From positions 62,001-126,000 of the forward strand of contig JAENWT010000006.1 of NCBI GenBank assembly GCA_016650125.1: DNA of 64,000 nt. Reading direction: 5' to 3'. The stretch comes from Thermoleophilia bacterium (lineage in GTDB: Bacteria > Actinomycetota > Thermoleophilia > Solirubrobacterales > 70-9). This document shows positions 8,283 to 17,369 of the stretch, piece by piece. The translations under genes were made by a program, and so were the position numbers. Under the pieces are notes generated by a model. It saw nothing but the letters and a program-made list of their open reading frames with translations, had not been told where the DNA came from and ran no database searches. The first letter of the stretch is position 1; every line of letters begins with the position of its first letter.

Positions 8283-9490
8283 ACCAGCGGGTCGTCATCA
8301 CCGGAACTGGCGCGGTCACGCCGTTGGGGGTCGGGGCAGAAACCCTGATCGACCGTTGGTGCGCGGGCGAGGTCGGCATCGCCGACGGTGTCGGCGCCTG
8401 CCGCGAGTTCGATCCCCTCGACTTCCTCAGTCGCAAAGAATGCCGGCGGGCCGACCGCTTCACCCAGCTCGCGGTGGTGTCCGCCGACGAAGCGGCGGCC
8501 GCGGCTGGATGGAAGCACGAGCTGCCATACGCACCGGAGCGGATCGGATGCATCATCGGCACCGGCATCGGAGGCATCGCTTCCCTCGAGGCCCAGGGCG
8601 GGGTGCTGCGGAATAAAGGCGCAAAGTCCGTATCCCCACTGGCGGTGCCCTTGATGATGAGCAACGCCGCAGCTGCCGCGGTGGCCATGCGGTTCGGTCT
8701 CCGGGGCGAAACATATGGTGTCGTTTCCGCCTGCGCCGCGGGTGCTCATGCGATCGGAGCGGCGACCAGGCTGATCCAGTCAGGGCAGGTTGATGCTGTC
8801 GTGACCGGTGGTTCCGAGTCGGCGATGACCGGTATCGCGATGGCAGCGTTCGCATCGATGGGCGCAACCTCACCGAGCGGTGTCTCTCGGCCCTTCGATG
8901 CCCGCCGGGACGGTTTCGTGATGGGTGAAGGCGCGGGAATCCTGGTGCTCGAGAACGCGGCCGGCGCCGCCGAGCGTGGAGCTCGTGAAGCCGGCGAGAT
9001 TCTCGGCTACGGCGCGACCTGCGACGCCCATCACCTGACCGCACCGGATCCGGCCGGAACCCAGTCCGCCCGGGCGATCAGGATGGCCCTGGCCGACGCG
9101 GGTATAAAGCCGGAGGATCTCGACTATGTCAACGCCCACGGCACTTCGACGCCGCTCAACGACCGGTCGGAAACCGATGCCCTCAAGCTGGCGTTAGGGG
9201 ACTCGGCGGCCAGGGTTCCGGTCAGTTCGACCAAGTCGGTCACCGGGCACCTGATGGGGGCCGCTGGAGCAGTCGAAGCGGTCGCCACGGTGGCTGCCCT
9301 GAGAAGGGGAATCGCCCCGCCGACAGTTGGCTGGGAACAGCCGGAAGAAGGGCTCGACCTCGACTACGTGCCTGACCGTAACCGCAACCTGACTCTGCCT
9401 GAACCGACCGGTGACGGCCGCCGGTACGCAATCTCCAATTCCTTCGGGTTCGGCGGCCACAACGCCGTTCTCTGTCTTGCCGCGACATGA
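8279..9490 (+). CDS. fabF: Beta-ketoacyl-ACP synthase II
   Basis: The product is 403 aa, the elongating condensing enzyme. The Cys-His-His triad is Cys152 (VSACAAGAHAIG), His287 (NAHGTSTP) and His324 (KSVTGHLMGAAG). The C-terminal NSFGFGGHNA motif is present. It overlaps acpP (ATGA) and the downstream carboxylase gene by 4 nt, showing tight translational coupling. Confidence 0.95.
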   Translation: MNQRVVITGTGAVTPLGVGAETLIDRWCAGEVGIADGVGACREFDPLDFLSRKECRRADRFTQLAVVSADEAAAAAGWKHELPYAPERIGCIIGTGIGGIASLEAQGGVLRNKGAKSVSPLAVPLMMSNAAAAAVAMRFGLRGETYGVVSACAAGAHAIGAATRLIQSGQVDAVVTGGSESAMTGIAMAAFASMGATSPSGVSRPFDARRDGFVMGEGAGILVLENAAGAAERGAREAGEILGYGATCDAHHLTAPDPAGTQSARAIRMALADAGIKPEDLDYVNAHGTSTPLNDRSETDALKLALGDSAARVPVSSTKSVTGHLMGAAGAVEAVATVAALRRGIAPPTVGWEQPEEGLDLDYVPDRNRNLTLPEPTGDGRRYAISNSFGFGGHNAVLCLAAT

Positions 9491-10908
9491 GTAGTGCTGT
9501 CGCGACAGGCACCGAGGCTCCTCCCGGACACCTATCTCCCCGGGTCCGGCTGGAGAGTCTCTGTGACGAGAGCAGCTTCCGACCGATTCGCTCAGCCGTA
9601 CTCTCCGGTGGCCTGGGCGAACGGGCGCAGCCCGGAGACGGCGTCATCGCCGGATCCGGGCTGGTCGGAGGCTGCCCGATCTTCTGTTACTGCCAGGACC
9701 CCGGCTTCTTCGGTGGTTCGCTGGGAGAAACCCATGCCGAAACGATCGTTCGCACGATGAACCTGGCCGGCAAGGCCGGGGCACCGGTCGTCGGATTCAT
9801 CGAGTCTGGTGGAGCTCGGCTCCAGGAAGGACATGCTGCCCTTGCCGGCTACGGCAGGATCTTCCGGGCGAGCGTTGAGCTGTCGAGAAAGGTTCCGCAG
9901 TTGAGCGTGATCAGTGGGATCTCGGCCGGAGGCGGGGCATATTCCCCGGCACTCACCGACTTCGTCCTGATGACCCGGGATGCGAGGCTTTTCCTGACCG
10001 GTCCGAAAGTTGTGGCCGATGCGGTGGGGGAGCAGGTTTCGATGGAAGAGCTGGGTGGCCCCTCTGTTCATGGTGCTAACGGTGTCTGCCAGCTAGTCGC
10101 CGGTGATGAAACTGAAGCAATCGAGCGTGTGAGGCAGCTGCTCGACCTTCTGCCGCGCCGGATCGGCAGCCCGGCAGACGTGCTCGACTCGGCACCACCG
10201 CTCATCGGTGACCCGGGTGAGACCGTGCCCGCCAATCCCCGCCAGACCTATGACGTGCGGCGAACCGTCGAATCGATTCTTGACGAAGAAACGGTCCTCG
10301 AAATCTACGAACGCTGGGGCTCGGGCATGTACACAGGCCTCGGTCGGCTCGGTGGCCGGTCAGTGGGCGTCGTCGCGAACCAGCCGCGGCGTTTCGGTGG
10401 TGTGATCGATGCCGAAGCTGCCGAGAAATCCGCGGCTTTCATCAACACCTGCGACCGGTTTGGCATTCCCCTGATCGTCCTCGTCGATACCCCCGGCTTC
10501 ATGCCCGGCCTTCGCCAGGAACATGCCGGTGTGATCCGGCACGGGGCATCCCTGCTCCGGGCCTTTGCCGGTGCGACCGTTCCGAAGCTGACGGTCGTTA
10601 TGCGCAAGGCTTTCGGTGGCGCCGCGATAACCATGAACTCACGTGACCTCGGGGCTGACATGGTTTTCGCCTGGCCCGGTGCCCAGATAGGGATCATGTC
10701 CGCCAATCAGGCGGTGGGCATCGTCAACCGTCGTGAACTCGCCGGATCCGGAGAAGCAGCCAGGGTTGACCTTGCGACCACTTACGCCGAGCAGCATCTC
10801 ACGGCTGTAGCTGCGGCATCGAGCGGTTTCGTCGACGAAGTGATCGAGCCGCGTCACACCCGCGAATCGCTGATCTGGACTCTCGGTTCAATGGTTGGTA
10901 CGGCATGA
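9487..10908 (+). CDS. accD: Acyl-/acetyl-CoA carboxylase, carboxyltransferase subunit
   Basis: The product is 473 aa. It contains both halves of the carboxyltransferase fold in one chain: an N-terminal half with GFIESGGARLQEG and SGISAGGGAYSPALTDF, and a C-terminal half with LVDTPGFMPG and KAFGGAAITMNSRDLGAD. This is the AccD/PccB type found in actinobacteria, so no separate accA is needed. In the operon it most likely makes malonyl-CoA for FabD. The biotin carrier and biotin carboxylase genes are not in the window. Substrate (acetyl- versus propionyl-CoA) cannot be read from the sequence with certainty. Confidence 0.88.
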   Translation: MSSAVATGTEAPPGHLSPRVRLESLCDESSFRPIRSAVLSGGLGERAQPGDGVIAGSGLVGGCPIFCYCQDPGFFGGSLGETHAETIVRTMNLAGKAGAPVVGFIESGGARLQEGHAALAGYGRIFRASVELSRKVPQLSVISGISAGGGAYSPALTDFVLMTRDARLFLTGPKVVADAVGEQVSMEELGGPSVHGANGVCQLVAGDETEAIERVRQLLDLLPRRIGSPADVLDSAPPLIGDPGETVPANPRQTYDVRRTVESILDEETVLEIYERWGSGMYTGLGRLGGRSVGVVANQPRRFGGVIDAEAAEKSAAFINTCDRFGIPLIVLVDTPGFMPGLRQEHAGVIRHGASLLRAFAGATVPKLTVVMRKAFGGAAITMNSRDLGADMVFAWPGAQIGIMSANQAVGIVNRRELAGSGEAARVDLATTYAEQHLTAVAAASSGFVDEVIEPRHTRESLIWTLGSMVGTA

Positions 10909-11555
10909 TCCGAAAGCTTCTGGGAAATCGCCGACAACGCGAAGTAACTACCTACGCGGCGCTGGGCGACAGCTTCACCGCCGGCAACGGATGTGACCCC
11001 ACCGAGCGCTGGTCGGACCTGTTCGCTGACGGATTGAGGGCCTCTAACCCGAGGCTCAACTACGTCAATCTTGCCCGCGACGGAGCTGACAGCCACGACG
11101 TTCTCGAACAGGTCCCGAAAGCGATAAACCATCGACCTGACCTGGTGACCCTTGTTTGCGGTGCCAACGACGTGATCCTCAACCTGCGTCCAGACATCGG
11201 GTCTTTCTCGGCCCGGCTGGAACTGATGCTCGACCGTTTGCGCAGGGCATTGCCGGATGCGGCGATCCTCACCGCGACGTATCCGGTCGGTTGGTGCCTC
11301 GAAGGCATCGGTCCAAGGACGCAGGCCAGGATCCATTCCGGCATGACCGACCTGAACCTTGCGATTCGCGATGTCTCGGCCGCCCTGTCGGTGCCTTGCC
11401 TGGACGTTGTAGACCACCCCGGCATCGGGGATCCCGGGAACTTCGAGTCGGACGGTCTCCATCCGTCTCCGGCCGGTCATCGGCATGCCGCCGCCGAGTT
11501 CCGCCGGGCGATCGCGATCAATTTTCAGATCGAAACAACCACCAGGAGTGCGTGA
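10905..11555 (+). CDS. Cytoplasmic SGNH/GDSL hydrolase inside the fab operon
   Basis: The product is 216 aa with no signal peptide. The SGNH blocks are Ser23 (ALGDSFTAGNG), Asn88 in VCGANDV, and Asp183/His186 in SDGLHPSPAGH. It overlaps accD by 4 nt and directly precedes maoC, so it is co-transcribed with fatty-acid synthesis genes. The family includes thioesterases, lysophospholipases and esterases. A role as an acyl-ACP or acyl-CoA thioesterase that releases or edits chains is an inference from the location. Confidence 0.85.
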   Translation: MIRKLLGNRRQREVTTYAALGDSFTAGNGCDPTERWSDLFADGLRASNPRLNYVNLARDGADSHDVLEQVPKAINHRPDLVTLVCGANDVILNLRPDIGSFSARLELMLDRLRRALPDAAILTATYPVGWCLEGIGPRTQARIHSGMTDLNLAIRDVSAALSVPCLDVVDHPGIGDPGNFESDGLHPSPAGHRHAAAEFRRAIAINFQIETTTRSA

Positions 11556-11556
11556 G

Positions 11557-12063
11557 ATGAATGACTTCTTCAGTTCAGGATTCGACGACCTCGAGGCGGG
11601 AGCGGAGTTCGTCACCTACGGGCGTACGATCACCGAGGCAGACCTGACCGGTTTTTCCGGGCTGACCGGCGATCATCACCCGCTTCACACCGATGCCGAG
11701 TGGGCGGGAGAGTCCCGCTTCGGTGAACGGATCGCCCACGGCATGATGCTGCTCTCCTACTCGGTGGGTCTCGCACCGATAGACCCGGAACGGGTTGTGG
11801 CACTTCGCGGTTTCGACCGGCTCGTTTTCAAGCGGCCGGTCCACATCGGAGACACGATCTCCCTCTGCGGAAAAGTCGAATCGGTCAAGCCGCTGAATGA
11901 TTCGACCGGACTGGTCCGGCTGGTCTGGAAGGTGTTGAACCAGAAGCAACAGACGGTGCTGAGGGCGATCGCCGAAATAGTCTGGAGCCGAAACCTCGCT
12001 GAAGATGCCGATTCTGGAGGACTTCCGCTGAACAGCCAGGGTCGTGAGCCGGTCTACCTTTGA
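11557..12063 (+). CDS. MaoC-like hotdog dehydratase, probable 3-hydroxyacyl-ACP dehydratase
   Basis: The product is 168 aa. The MaoC hydratase-2 motif is Asp39-x4-His44 in GLTGDHHPLHTD, followed by FGERIAHGMMLL. No fabZ or fabA is seen in the operon, so this protein probably supplies the dehydration step, much as HadAB do in mycobacteria. The ATG at 11557 has an AGGAG upstream and follows the SGNH stop by 1 nt. An earlier in-frame start would overlap the SGNH gene. The stop overlaps the fabI ATG (TGATG). Confidence 0.88.
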   Translation: MNDFFSSGFDDLEAGAEFVTYGRTITEADLTGFSGLTGDHHPLHTDAEWAGESRFGERIAHGMMLLSYSVGLAPIDPERVVALRGFDRLVFKRPVHIGDTISLCGKVESVKPLNDSTGLVRLVWKVLNQKQQTVLRAIAEIVWSRNLAEDADSGGLPLNSQGREPVYL

Positions 12064-12848
12064 TGCTTGATGGCAAACGGATCCTCGTCACAGGTGTCGT
12101 AAACCGCAGGAGCATCGCTTTTGCCGTTGCCGAGCGTGCCCAGCATCTCGGCGCCGAAGTCATCCTGACGAGCTTCGGCCGGGTCCGGCGCATGACCGAA
12201 CGAGCGGCTGGCCGACTGCCTAGGCCGGTGGATTTGATCGAACTCGACATCAACAACGAAGACGACCTGGAAGCCCTGCCGGCCGGGATCGCTTCGAAGT
12301 GGGACGGGTTGGACGGTGTGCTTCACGCGATCGCCTACGCGCCACCCGACGCCCTCGGCGGCAATTTCATGTCTGCTCCGCGGGCGAGTGCGACGCAGGC
12401 TTTCGAGACAAGTGCCTACTCGTTCAAGGCTCTGGCCGTAGCTCTTGAGCCGATGCTCGGTGGCCAGGACGAGAATGGTGGCAGTCTGGTTGGCCTCGAT
12501 TTCGATGCCACCGTCGCCTGGCCGTCCTACGACTGGATGGGTGTCGCGAAAGCCGCACTCGAATCGACCAGCCGCTACCTCGCCCGTGACCTGGGGGAGT
12601 CTGGCCACCGGGTAAACCTAGTCTCGGCCGGCCCGATACGCACCGCTGCGGCCGGCGGCGTTCCTGGCTTCAGTGACCTCGCCAGAATCTGGGAACAACG
12701 TGCCCCGCTGGGCTGGCAGGTCGACGATCCCTACCCGGTGGCCGACACCGTCTGTTTCCTGCTCTCGGACCTGTCGAGAGCGATCTCCGGAGAGATCATC
12801 CACGTAGACGGTGGTTTCCATGCTGTGGGAGCTGAGGCCAAGGCTTAG
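12063..12848 (+). CDS. fabI: Enoyl-ACP reductase
   Basis: The product is 261 aa, a divergent SDR. The FabI-type glycine motif region VTGVVNRRSIAFAVA is at the N-terminus. The catalytic pair follows the Y-x6-K spacing (YDWMGVAK). The C-terminus has ISGEIIHVDGG. It catalyses the last reduction of each elongation cycle. It is the final gene of the operon: 172 bp without a gene follow. This completes the cycle fabH/fabF, fabG, maoC and fabI. Confidence 0.93.
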   Translation: MLDGKRILVTGVVNRRSIAFAVAERAQHLGAEVILTSFGRVRRMTERAAGRLPRPVDLIELDINNEDDLEALPAGIASKWDGLDGVLHAIAYAPPDALGGNFMSAPRASATQAFETSAYSFKALAVALEPMLGGQDENGGSLVGLDFDATVAWPSYDWMGVAKAALESTSRYLARDLGESGHRVNLVSAGPIRTAAAGGVPGFSDLARIWEQRAPLGWQVDDPYPVADTVCFLLSDLSRAISGEIIHVDGGFHAVGAEAKA

Positions 12849-13023
12849 GCGCTAGCTGGTGTCGCGGTGAAGCTTGCGTCTCTTTCGGGGGAAGATCGAT
12901 CCCAAGGTACGAAATCCGGGGCCGAGGAATTTTCAAGGCTGTGTTTGTGATTCGTTGATCCGCTGACGGGGTAGGGGCGTATCACTCAGGAACGCTCGTG
13001 TTTCTACGTCTCTAGGAGGATGG

Positions 13024-14175
13024 ATGAAGTCTCGTCGTCTACGTGCTGCTGGCCGGTCCGGCCTGATCGCACTTGTGGTCGCGTTGGCCGGGTTCGCTTT
13101 CTTTGGTGGATCTGCTCAGGCGGCATCTTCGCCTGTTCACTACGTAGCCCTCGGCGATTCGTACAGTGCCGCTTCGGGAGTCCTGCCACTTGACCCGATG
13201 GCGCCGCCTCAGTGCCTGCGCTCGACCCGGAACTATCCTCATGTGCTGGCGGAGAAGACCGGCGCGAAGCTCACCGATGTCACCTGCGGCGCGGCCGATA
13301 CGACCCACTTCTTCACCGCGCAGTACCCCGGACTCAAGCCCCAGCTGGATGCGCTCAAGCCTGACACCGAACTGGTCACGATGACCATCGGGGGCAACGA
13401 CAGCGGCGTCTTCATCAACGCGATCCTGAGTTGTGGAAGCGCCGGCCTGTCAACCCTCGGGATGGGCAGCCCCTGCAAGGACCAGTACGGAAGTTCGTTC
13501 GAAGACACGATTCGGAACACCACCTATCCGTCGCTCGTGAAAGCGCTCGGTGCCGTCCGGGACAAGGCCCCGAAGGCCAGGGTCGCGATCCTGAGCTATC
13601 CCTGGATCACGCCCAGGACCGGTGGATGCTTCCCGACCATGCCGGTCGCTGAAGGGGACATCCCGTACGTCCGGTCGCTCCAGACGACTCTCAACTATGC
13701 GGTGCGCCGCGCCGCGGAGGCGACCGGAGTCACGTTCGTAAGCCTGAACTCGGTATCCGAAGGACATGATGCCTGCAAGCCGATCGGGACCCGCTGGGTC
13801 GAGCCGGTCCTGCTGGGCACGAATCCGGTGATCGTCCACCCGAACGCGCTGGGCGAGTCGAAGATGGCGGAGCAGACGATCAAGGTGCTTTCCGAAGTCC
13901 CCGGGAATCCACTCCCTTCGGGGGCCCCAGAGACCACGATCCGAAAGCTCGTCGTAAAGAAGGACAAGCGCAAGGCGACTTTCCGGTTCACTTCGAACGT
14001 GACCGGTTCAACCTTCCGGTGCAAGCTGGACAACCGGCGGTTCAGGAGTTGCCGGTCACCGAGGGCCTACAAAGGCCTGAAGCCGGGAAGGCACAGGTTC
14101 CAGGTCGTGGCCATCGATTCGACGGGGCAGACTGACCCGACACCAGCGACGAAGAAATTCAGGATCGTCAGGTAA
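13024..14175 (+). CDS. Secreted SGNH/GDSL esterase with C-terminal beta module
   Basis: The product is 383 aa. A signal peptide ends around GGSAQAASS. The SGNH blocks are ALGDSYSAASG, TCGAADTTH, IGGNDSG and HPNALGESKMA, as in secreted actinobacterial lipases. After about residue 300 follows an 80-residue basic beta-rich module with two cysteines (STFRCKLDNRRFRSCRSP) and GRHRFQVVAIDSTG. The same module ends the convergent gene at 14186-16708. AGGAGGA sits just before the ATG. It likely hydrolyses extracellular esters or lipids; the module may bind the cell surface. Confidence 0.88.
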   Translation: MKSRRLRAAGRSGLIALVVALAGFAFFGGSAQAASSPVHYVALGDSYSAASGVLPLDPMAPPQCLRSTRNYPHVLAEKTGAKLTDVTCGAADTTHFFTAQYPGLKPQLDALKPDTELVTMTIGGNDSGVFINAILSCGSAGLSTLGMGSPCKDQYGSSFEDTIRNTTYPSLVKALGAVRDKAPKARVAILSYPWITPRTGGCFPTMPVAEGDIPYVRSLQTTLNYAVRRAAEATGVTFVSLNSVSEGHDACKPIGTRWVEPVLLGTNPVIVHPNALGESKMAEQTIKVLSEVPGNPLPSGAPETTIRKLVVKKDKRKATFRFTSNVTGSTFRCKLDNRRFRSCRSPRAYKGLKPGRHRFQVVAIDSTGQTDPTPATKKFRIVR

Positions 14176-14185
14176 CGCCGCCGCG

Positions 14186-16708
14186 TCACCGCTTCTTTCG
14201 GACCACCTTGAACTTCACGGCCTTTGCCGGCCCGGTTTTGCCGGCCTTGATTGCCCGGACCCGGATCGTGTGCTTTCCGCGCTTGATCTTCCTGAAGACC
14301 CTCGGTGACTTGCAGCGGCTGAACTTCTTGCGGTCGATCCGGCACTGGAACTTCGATCCGGACCGGTTGCTCCCGAAGGCGACTTTGACTTTGTTCAGAC
14401 TCTTCGACCTGATCACGTACTTCTTTTTCGGCTTCTTCCTGAAGGTGACCCTGGGTGCCGGCACCGGTTTCGCGGTGGCGGTCCCGCTGAGCGGCACGGT
14501 CGCCGTACCGCTCGTGGCGTTGCTGGCGACGGACACTGACGCGGAACGCGCCCCGGCCGCTGTTGGCTTGAAGCTGAAGGCAACCGAGCAGGTCGCTCCC
14601 GGCTGAAGGGTCTTGCCGGCGCAGCCACTCGAACCTGTCGGGAAGTCGCCGGCGTTGGTTCCTCCCCTATTGATGGCGCCGACGACCAGCGGCCCAGTAC
14701 CGCTGCTGGTCACGACGAAAGGCTTCTCGCCCGACTGCGAGCCGACCTGCCTGCCGGCGAAGGCGAGGTTCGAGGGCTGGACGCTGATCTTCGGCACGAG
14801 TACCGGCGGCGTCGCGACTCCGGTTCCCGTGACGGGAACGTTGAGCGGCCCGGCGTTGCTGGCGATGCTCACCGAAGCGGCACGGACTCCGGCCGCCGAA
14901 GGCGAGAAGGTCAGCCCGACCGTGCAGGAATCGCCGACCAGAATCGGTCCGGCCAGGCATTCGCTGTCATCGACGATGTTGAAGTCGCCCGAGTCGCCGT
15001 TGCCGATGGAGACGCTGGTGACGACCAGCGGCGCCAGGCCGTCTTCGTTCTTCAGGTCGACCGTTTCGATTGCCGATGTAGTTCCGGTGGCGACGTTGCC
15101 GAAGTCGAGGCTGGCCGGAAGGGGAACCGGATTCGCCTCGCCGTTGTTGGTGAAGAGTACGTTCTTGTGGAAGGCGCTGCCGACGATGACATCGCCCTTG
15201 CCGTCGCCGTTGAAATCGTCGACCAGCACCTGATCCGGAGAGATGTAGCGGGCGTCAATCACACCAGGCATGCTGATGTTGTCTGCAAACTGGTAACCGG
15301 TGCCCGAGGCCAGCCCGGAATTCACGGTTATCGAATCGCCGCTGGTGTCAGCCGAGACCAGTTCCGGGATGCCATCTCCATTGAGGTCGCCGTTGCCGAC
15401 CATCTTCGGCTGGGTGTCCTGGCCGTCCGGGAAGTTGGGATCCGGCGAAAGCGGATTGGTGGTGATCTGGCTGATCAGCATGCTTCCGTCCGGCTGGGCG
15501 ATCAAAGTGGCGACCTGACTCTCGGCAAAGATCGCTACGGAAAGGTCATCACGTTCGTCACCGTTGAGGTCGGCGGGCGAGATGCCCCAAGCATCCTTAC
15601 ATCCACAACCGCCAAGCCTGACTATCGGGCCCTTCGTGAAGGTGCCGTCGCCGTCGCTCAGGTAGATCTCGACCTGCCCGGCGTAGTTGGTGATGGCGAC
15701 GTCGTTGGAACCGTCGCCGCGAAAGTCGGCGATCTTCGTGGTCGCACCCATCGCGATGTCACCGTCGGCACCGGTCTCCTGAGTGCCGGCCAGAGTGAAA
15801 CCGCCTTCGCCATCTCCCAGAAAGATCTCCATCAGGTTGGCATCGGTGACCGTGAAGTCCAGGTTGCCGTCTTCGTTGAAGTATCCGGGGGAGATGAAGC
15901 TAAAACCGGCTCCGGCGGGAACCGGGTCCGCCGCGGTGAATGTACCGTCGCCGTCGTTGAGAAAGACGTTGGCCTGGCCTCCGGACAGTGAAATTATGTC
16001 GGGGCCGTTCACGCCGTCGAAGTTCCCGGTCACGAGGTTCGTGGCGCTGAAGAGGCCTGCGGGGTAAGAGACGGGATCGGTCAGGGTGCCGTTGCTCTGG
16101 CCGAAGGCAACGCCGATCTCCGCCGTATATGGAAATGGGTCCGTATTCACGGTGTTGTTGGTCACCACATCGGCGAGACCATCACCATCGAAGTCGGCCG
16201 TCCCCATACCGGTGGTCGTATAGTCGAAACCGGGGTCAGGCAGGGCGTCGCTTTCGGAAGTGAGGCCGAATGACGGAGCATTGGCGGCCGGTTCAATGAC
16301 GTTCGCTGAAATCGGGACCAGCTTGGTTCCGGCCGTCGCGTTGCTCTCGATTTCCAGCGAGGCTTGTTTGAGGCCGACCGTTCCCGGCGTGAACTGGAGG
16401 TAGATGATGCAGCCCGAGACCGGGTCGAGCGGAACTCCGATACAGCCACCGCCGGAAAGTTCGAAGGCTGCGGCGTCGGTTCCCTCGATCGTGATCGAAG
16501 TGATTTCCACGGCGGCTGCGCTCGTCGGGTACAGCTCAACCCAGTCGTAAGCACCCGAATACTGCTCGCCGAGCACGATGTCACCGAAGTTGTAGGCGGG
16601 GGGACTCGACTTGAAAGCCGGGTCATCCGCCTGAGCAACGCCGGCGAAGGCGAAAGCGGCAAAAAGCACGGATAGGACAACGGTGGCGACTCTTCCCCTG
16701 CAGGACAT
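14186..16708 (-). CDS. Secreted FG-GAP/VCBS repeat protein with choice-of-anchor D domains
   Basis: The product is 840 aa with a signal peptide (VLFAAFAFAGVAQA). An ASPM-SPD2-Hydin-like domain (about 30-130) is followed by at least seven FG-GAP repeats, each with a calcium-type acidic loop such as ADFDGDGLADV, GDLNGDGIPEL and DDFNGDGKGDV, predicting a beta-propeller. Two more anchor-D-type domains follow (SLDFGNVATGT and NLAFAGRQVGS). The C-terminal basic module has FQCRIDRKKFSRCKSP. This architecture fits a surface adhesion or binding protein. It ends 10 bp from the convergent SGNH gene, whose product carries the same C-terminal module. Confidence 0.85.
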   Translation of the reverse strand: MSCRGRVATVVLSVLFAAFAFAGVAQADDPAFKSSPPAYNFGDIVLGEQYSGAYDWVELYPTSAAAVEITSITIEGTDAAAFELSGGGCIGVPLDPVSGCIIYLQFTPGTVGLKQASLEIESNATAGTKLVPISANVIEPAANAPSFGLTSESDALPDPGFDYTTTGMGTADFDGDGLADVVTNNTVNTDPFPYTAEIGVAFGQSNGTLTDPVSYPAGLFSATNLVTGNFDGVNGPDIISLSGGQANVFLNDGDGTFTAADPVPAGAGFSFISPGYFNEDGNLDFTVTDANLMEIFLGDGEGGFTLAGTQETGADGDIAMGATTKIADFRGDGSNDVAITNYAGQVEIYLSDGDGTFTKGPIVRLGGCGCKDAWGISPADLNGDERDDLSVAIFAESQVATLIAQPDGSMLISQITTNPLSPDPNFPDGQDTQPKMVGNGDLNGDGIPELVSADTSGDSITVNSGLASGTGYQFADNISMPGVIDARYISPDQVLVDDFNGDGKGDVIVGSAFHKNVLFTNNGEANPVPLPASLDFGNVATGTTSAIETVDLKNEDGLAPLVVTSVSIGNGDSGDFNIVDDSECLAGPILVGDSCTVGLTFSPSAAGVRAASVSIASNAGPLNVPVTGTGVATPPVLVPKISVQPSNLAFAGRQVGSQSGEKPFVVTSSGTGPLVVGAINRGGTNAGDFPTGSSGCAGKTLQPGATCSVAFSFKPTAAGARSASVSVASNATSGTATVPLSGTATAKPVPAPRVTFRKKPKKKYVIRSKSLNKVKVAFGSNRSGSKFQCRIDRKKFSRCKSPRVFRKIKRGKHTIRVRAIKAGKTGPAKAVKFKVVRKKR

Positions 16709-16772
16709 ACCGATGATAGTACGGTATAACTCGGATATAGCGCAATAAGGTGGCGTGGGTTTCGGGCCGGGG

Positions 16773-17066
16773 TCAGCCGTGCTTCAGGAGGCGGCGGACC
16801 GCGCCCATCAGCTCGGCGGTGCGCTCTTCCTGTTTTTCGGTTTCGCCGCCGATCACGCAGTGCCGGGTGTGGTCTTCCAGGAGCCCCAGGGCGACCTTGT
16901 CGAGCGCGGCCTGCGCCGCTGAGATCTGGGTGATGATGTCGATGCAGTACCGGTCTTCTTCGACCATCTTTTCGACGCCTCGGACCTGGCCCTCGATCCG
17001 GCGCAACCGCTTCTGGAGAGCGTCCTTGTCGGCGGTGTAGCCGTGGGTTGTTGATTTATCCGGCAT
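16773..17066 (-). CDS. csoR: CsoR/FrmR-family metal-sensing repressor
   Basis: The product is 97 aa, an all-helical repressor. The ligands Cys41, His66 and Cys70 have the spacing (25, then 4) of copper-sensing CsoR proteins. This argues for Cu(I) sensing rather than formaldehyde (FrmR) or nickel. It follows the truncated DUF4396 gene with stop and start codons adjacent, so the two form one transcript. Confidence 0.9.
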   Translation of the reverse strand: MPDKSTTHGYTADKDALQKRLRRIEGQVRGVEKMVEEDRYCIDIITQISAAQAALDKVALGLLEDHTRHCVIGGETEKQEERTAELMGAVRRLLKHG

Positions 17067-17369
17067 CTAGATCGCCTCCATGACCAGGACGGTGGATCCG
17101 AAGATGAAAGCGAAGATCGTGATTGCCGCGACCACCCGAACCGGGGAGCCTCCATGAACCCCGGTCTCGTGGACCGCGACGTGGCCTTTGCCCCTGGCGA
17201 TCAGCCAGCGGTTCACCGGCAGGGCGAAGACGGCGGCGACCGCGAGGGCGAACGAAAGCGAACCCCAGAAGAGCAGGCTGCTGAGTCCCGCTTCCATCGC
17301 GCCCGGAACCGCGAGGATGATCGCGTTGTCAGCCCCGACTATCCTGAAACCCATGCGAGCCATGGTCAT
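17067..17369 (-). pseudogene. Truncated DUF4396 membrane protein fragment
   Basis: About 100 aa from the ATG at 17369 match the C-terminal part of DUF4396 membrane proteins: two hydrophobic segments with a conserved FPVNRWL-like sequence (here [17 protein letters not shown]) and a His-containing loop. The usual N-terminal part of the domain is missing. Upstream on this strand lies the start of the oppositely oriented alcohol dehydrogenase, so the 5' end was probably lost. DUF4396 proteins are often near copper-related genes, consistent with csoR next door. A short functional version is possible. Confidence 0.6.
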
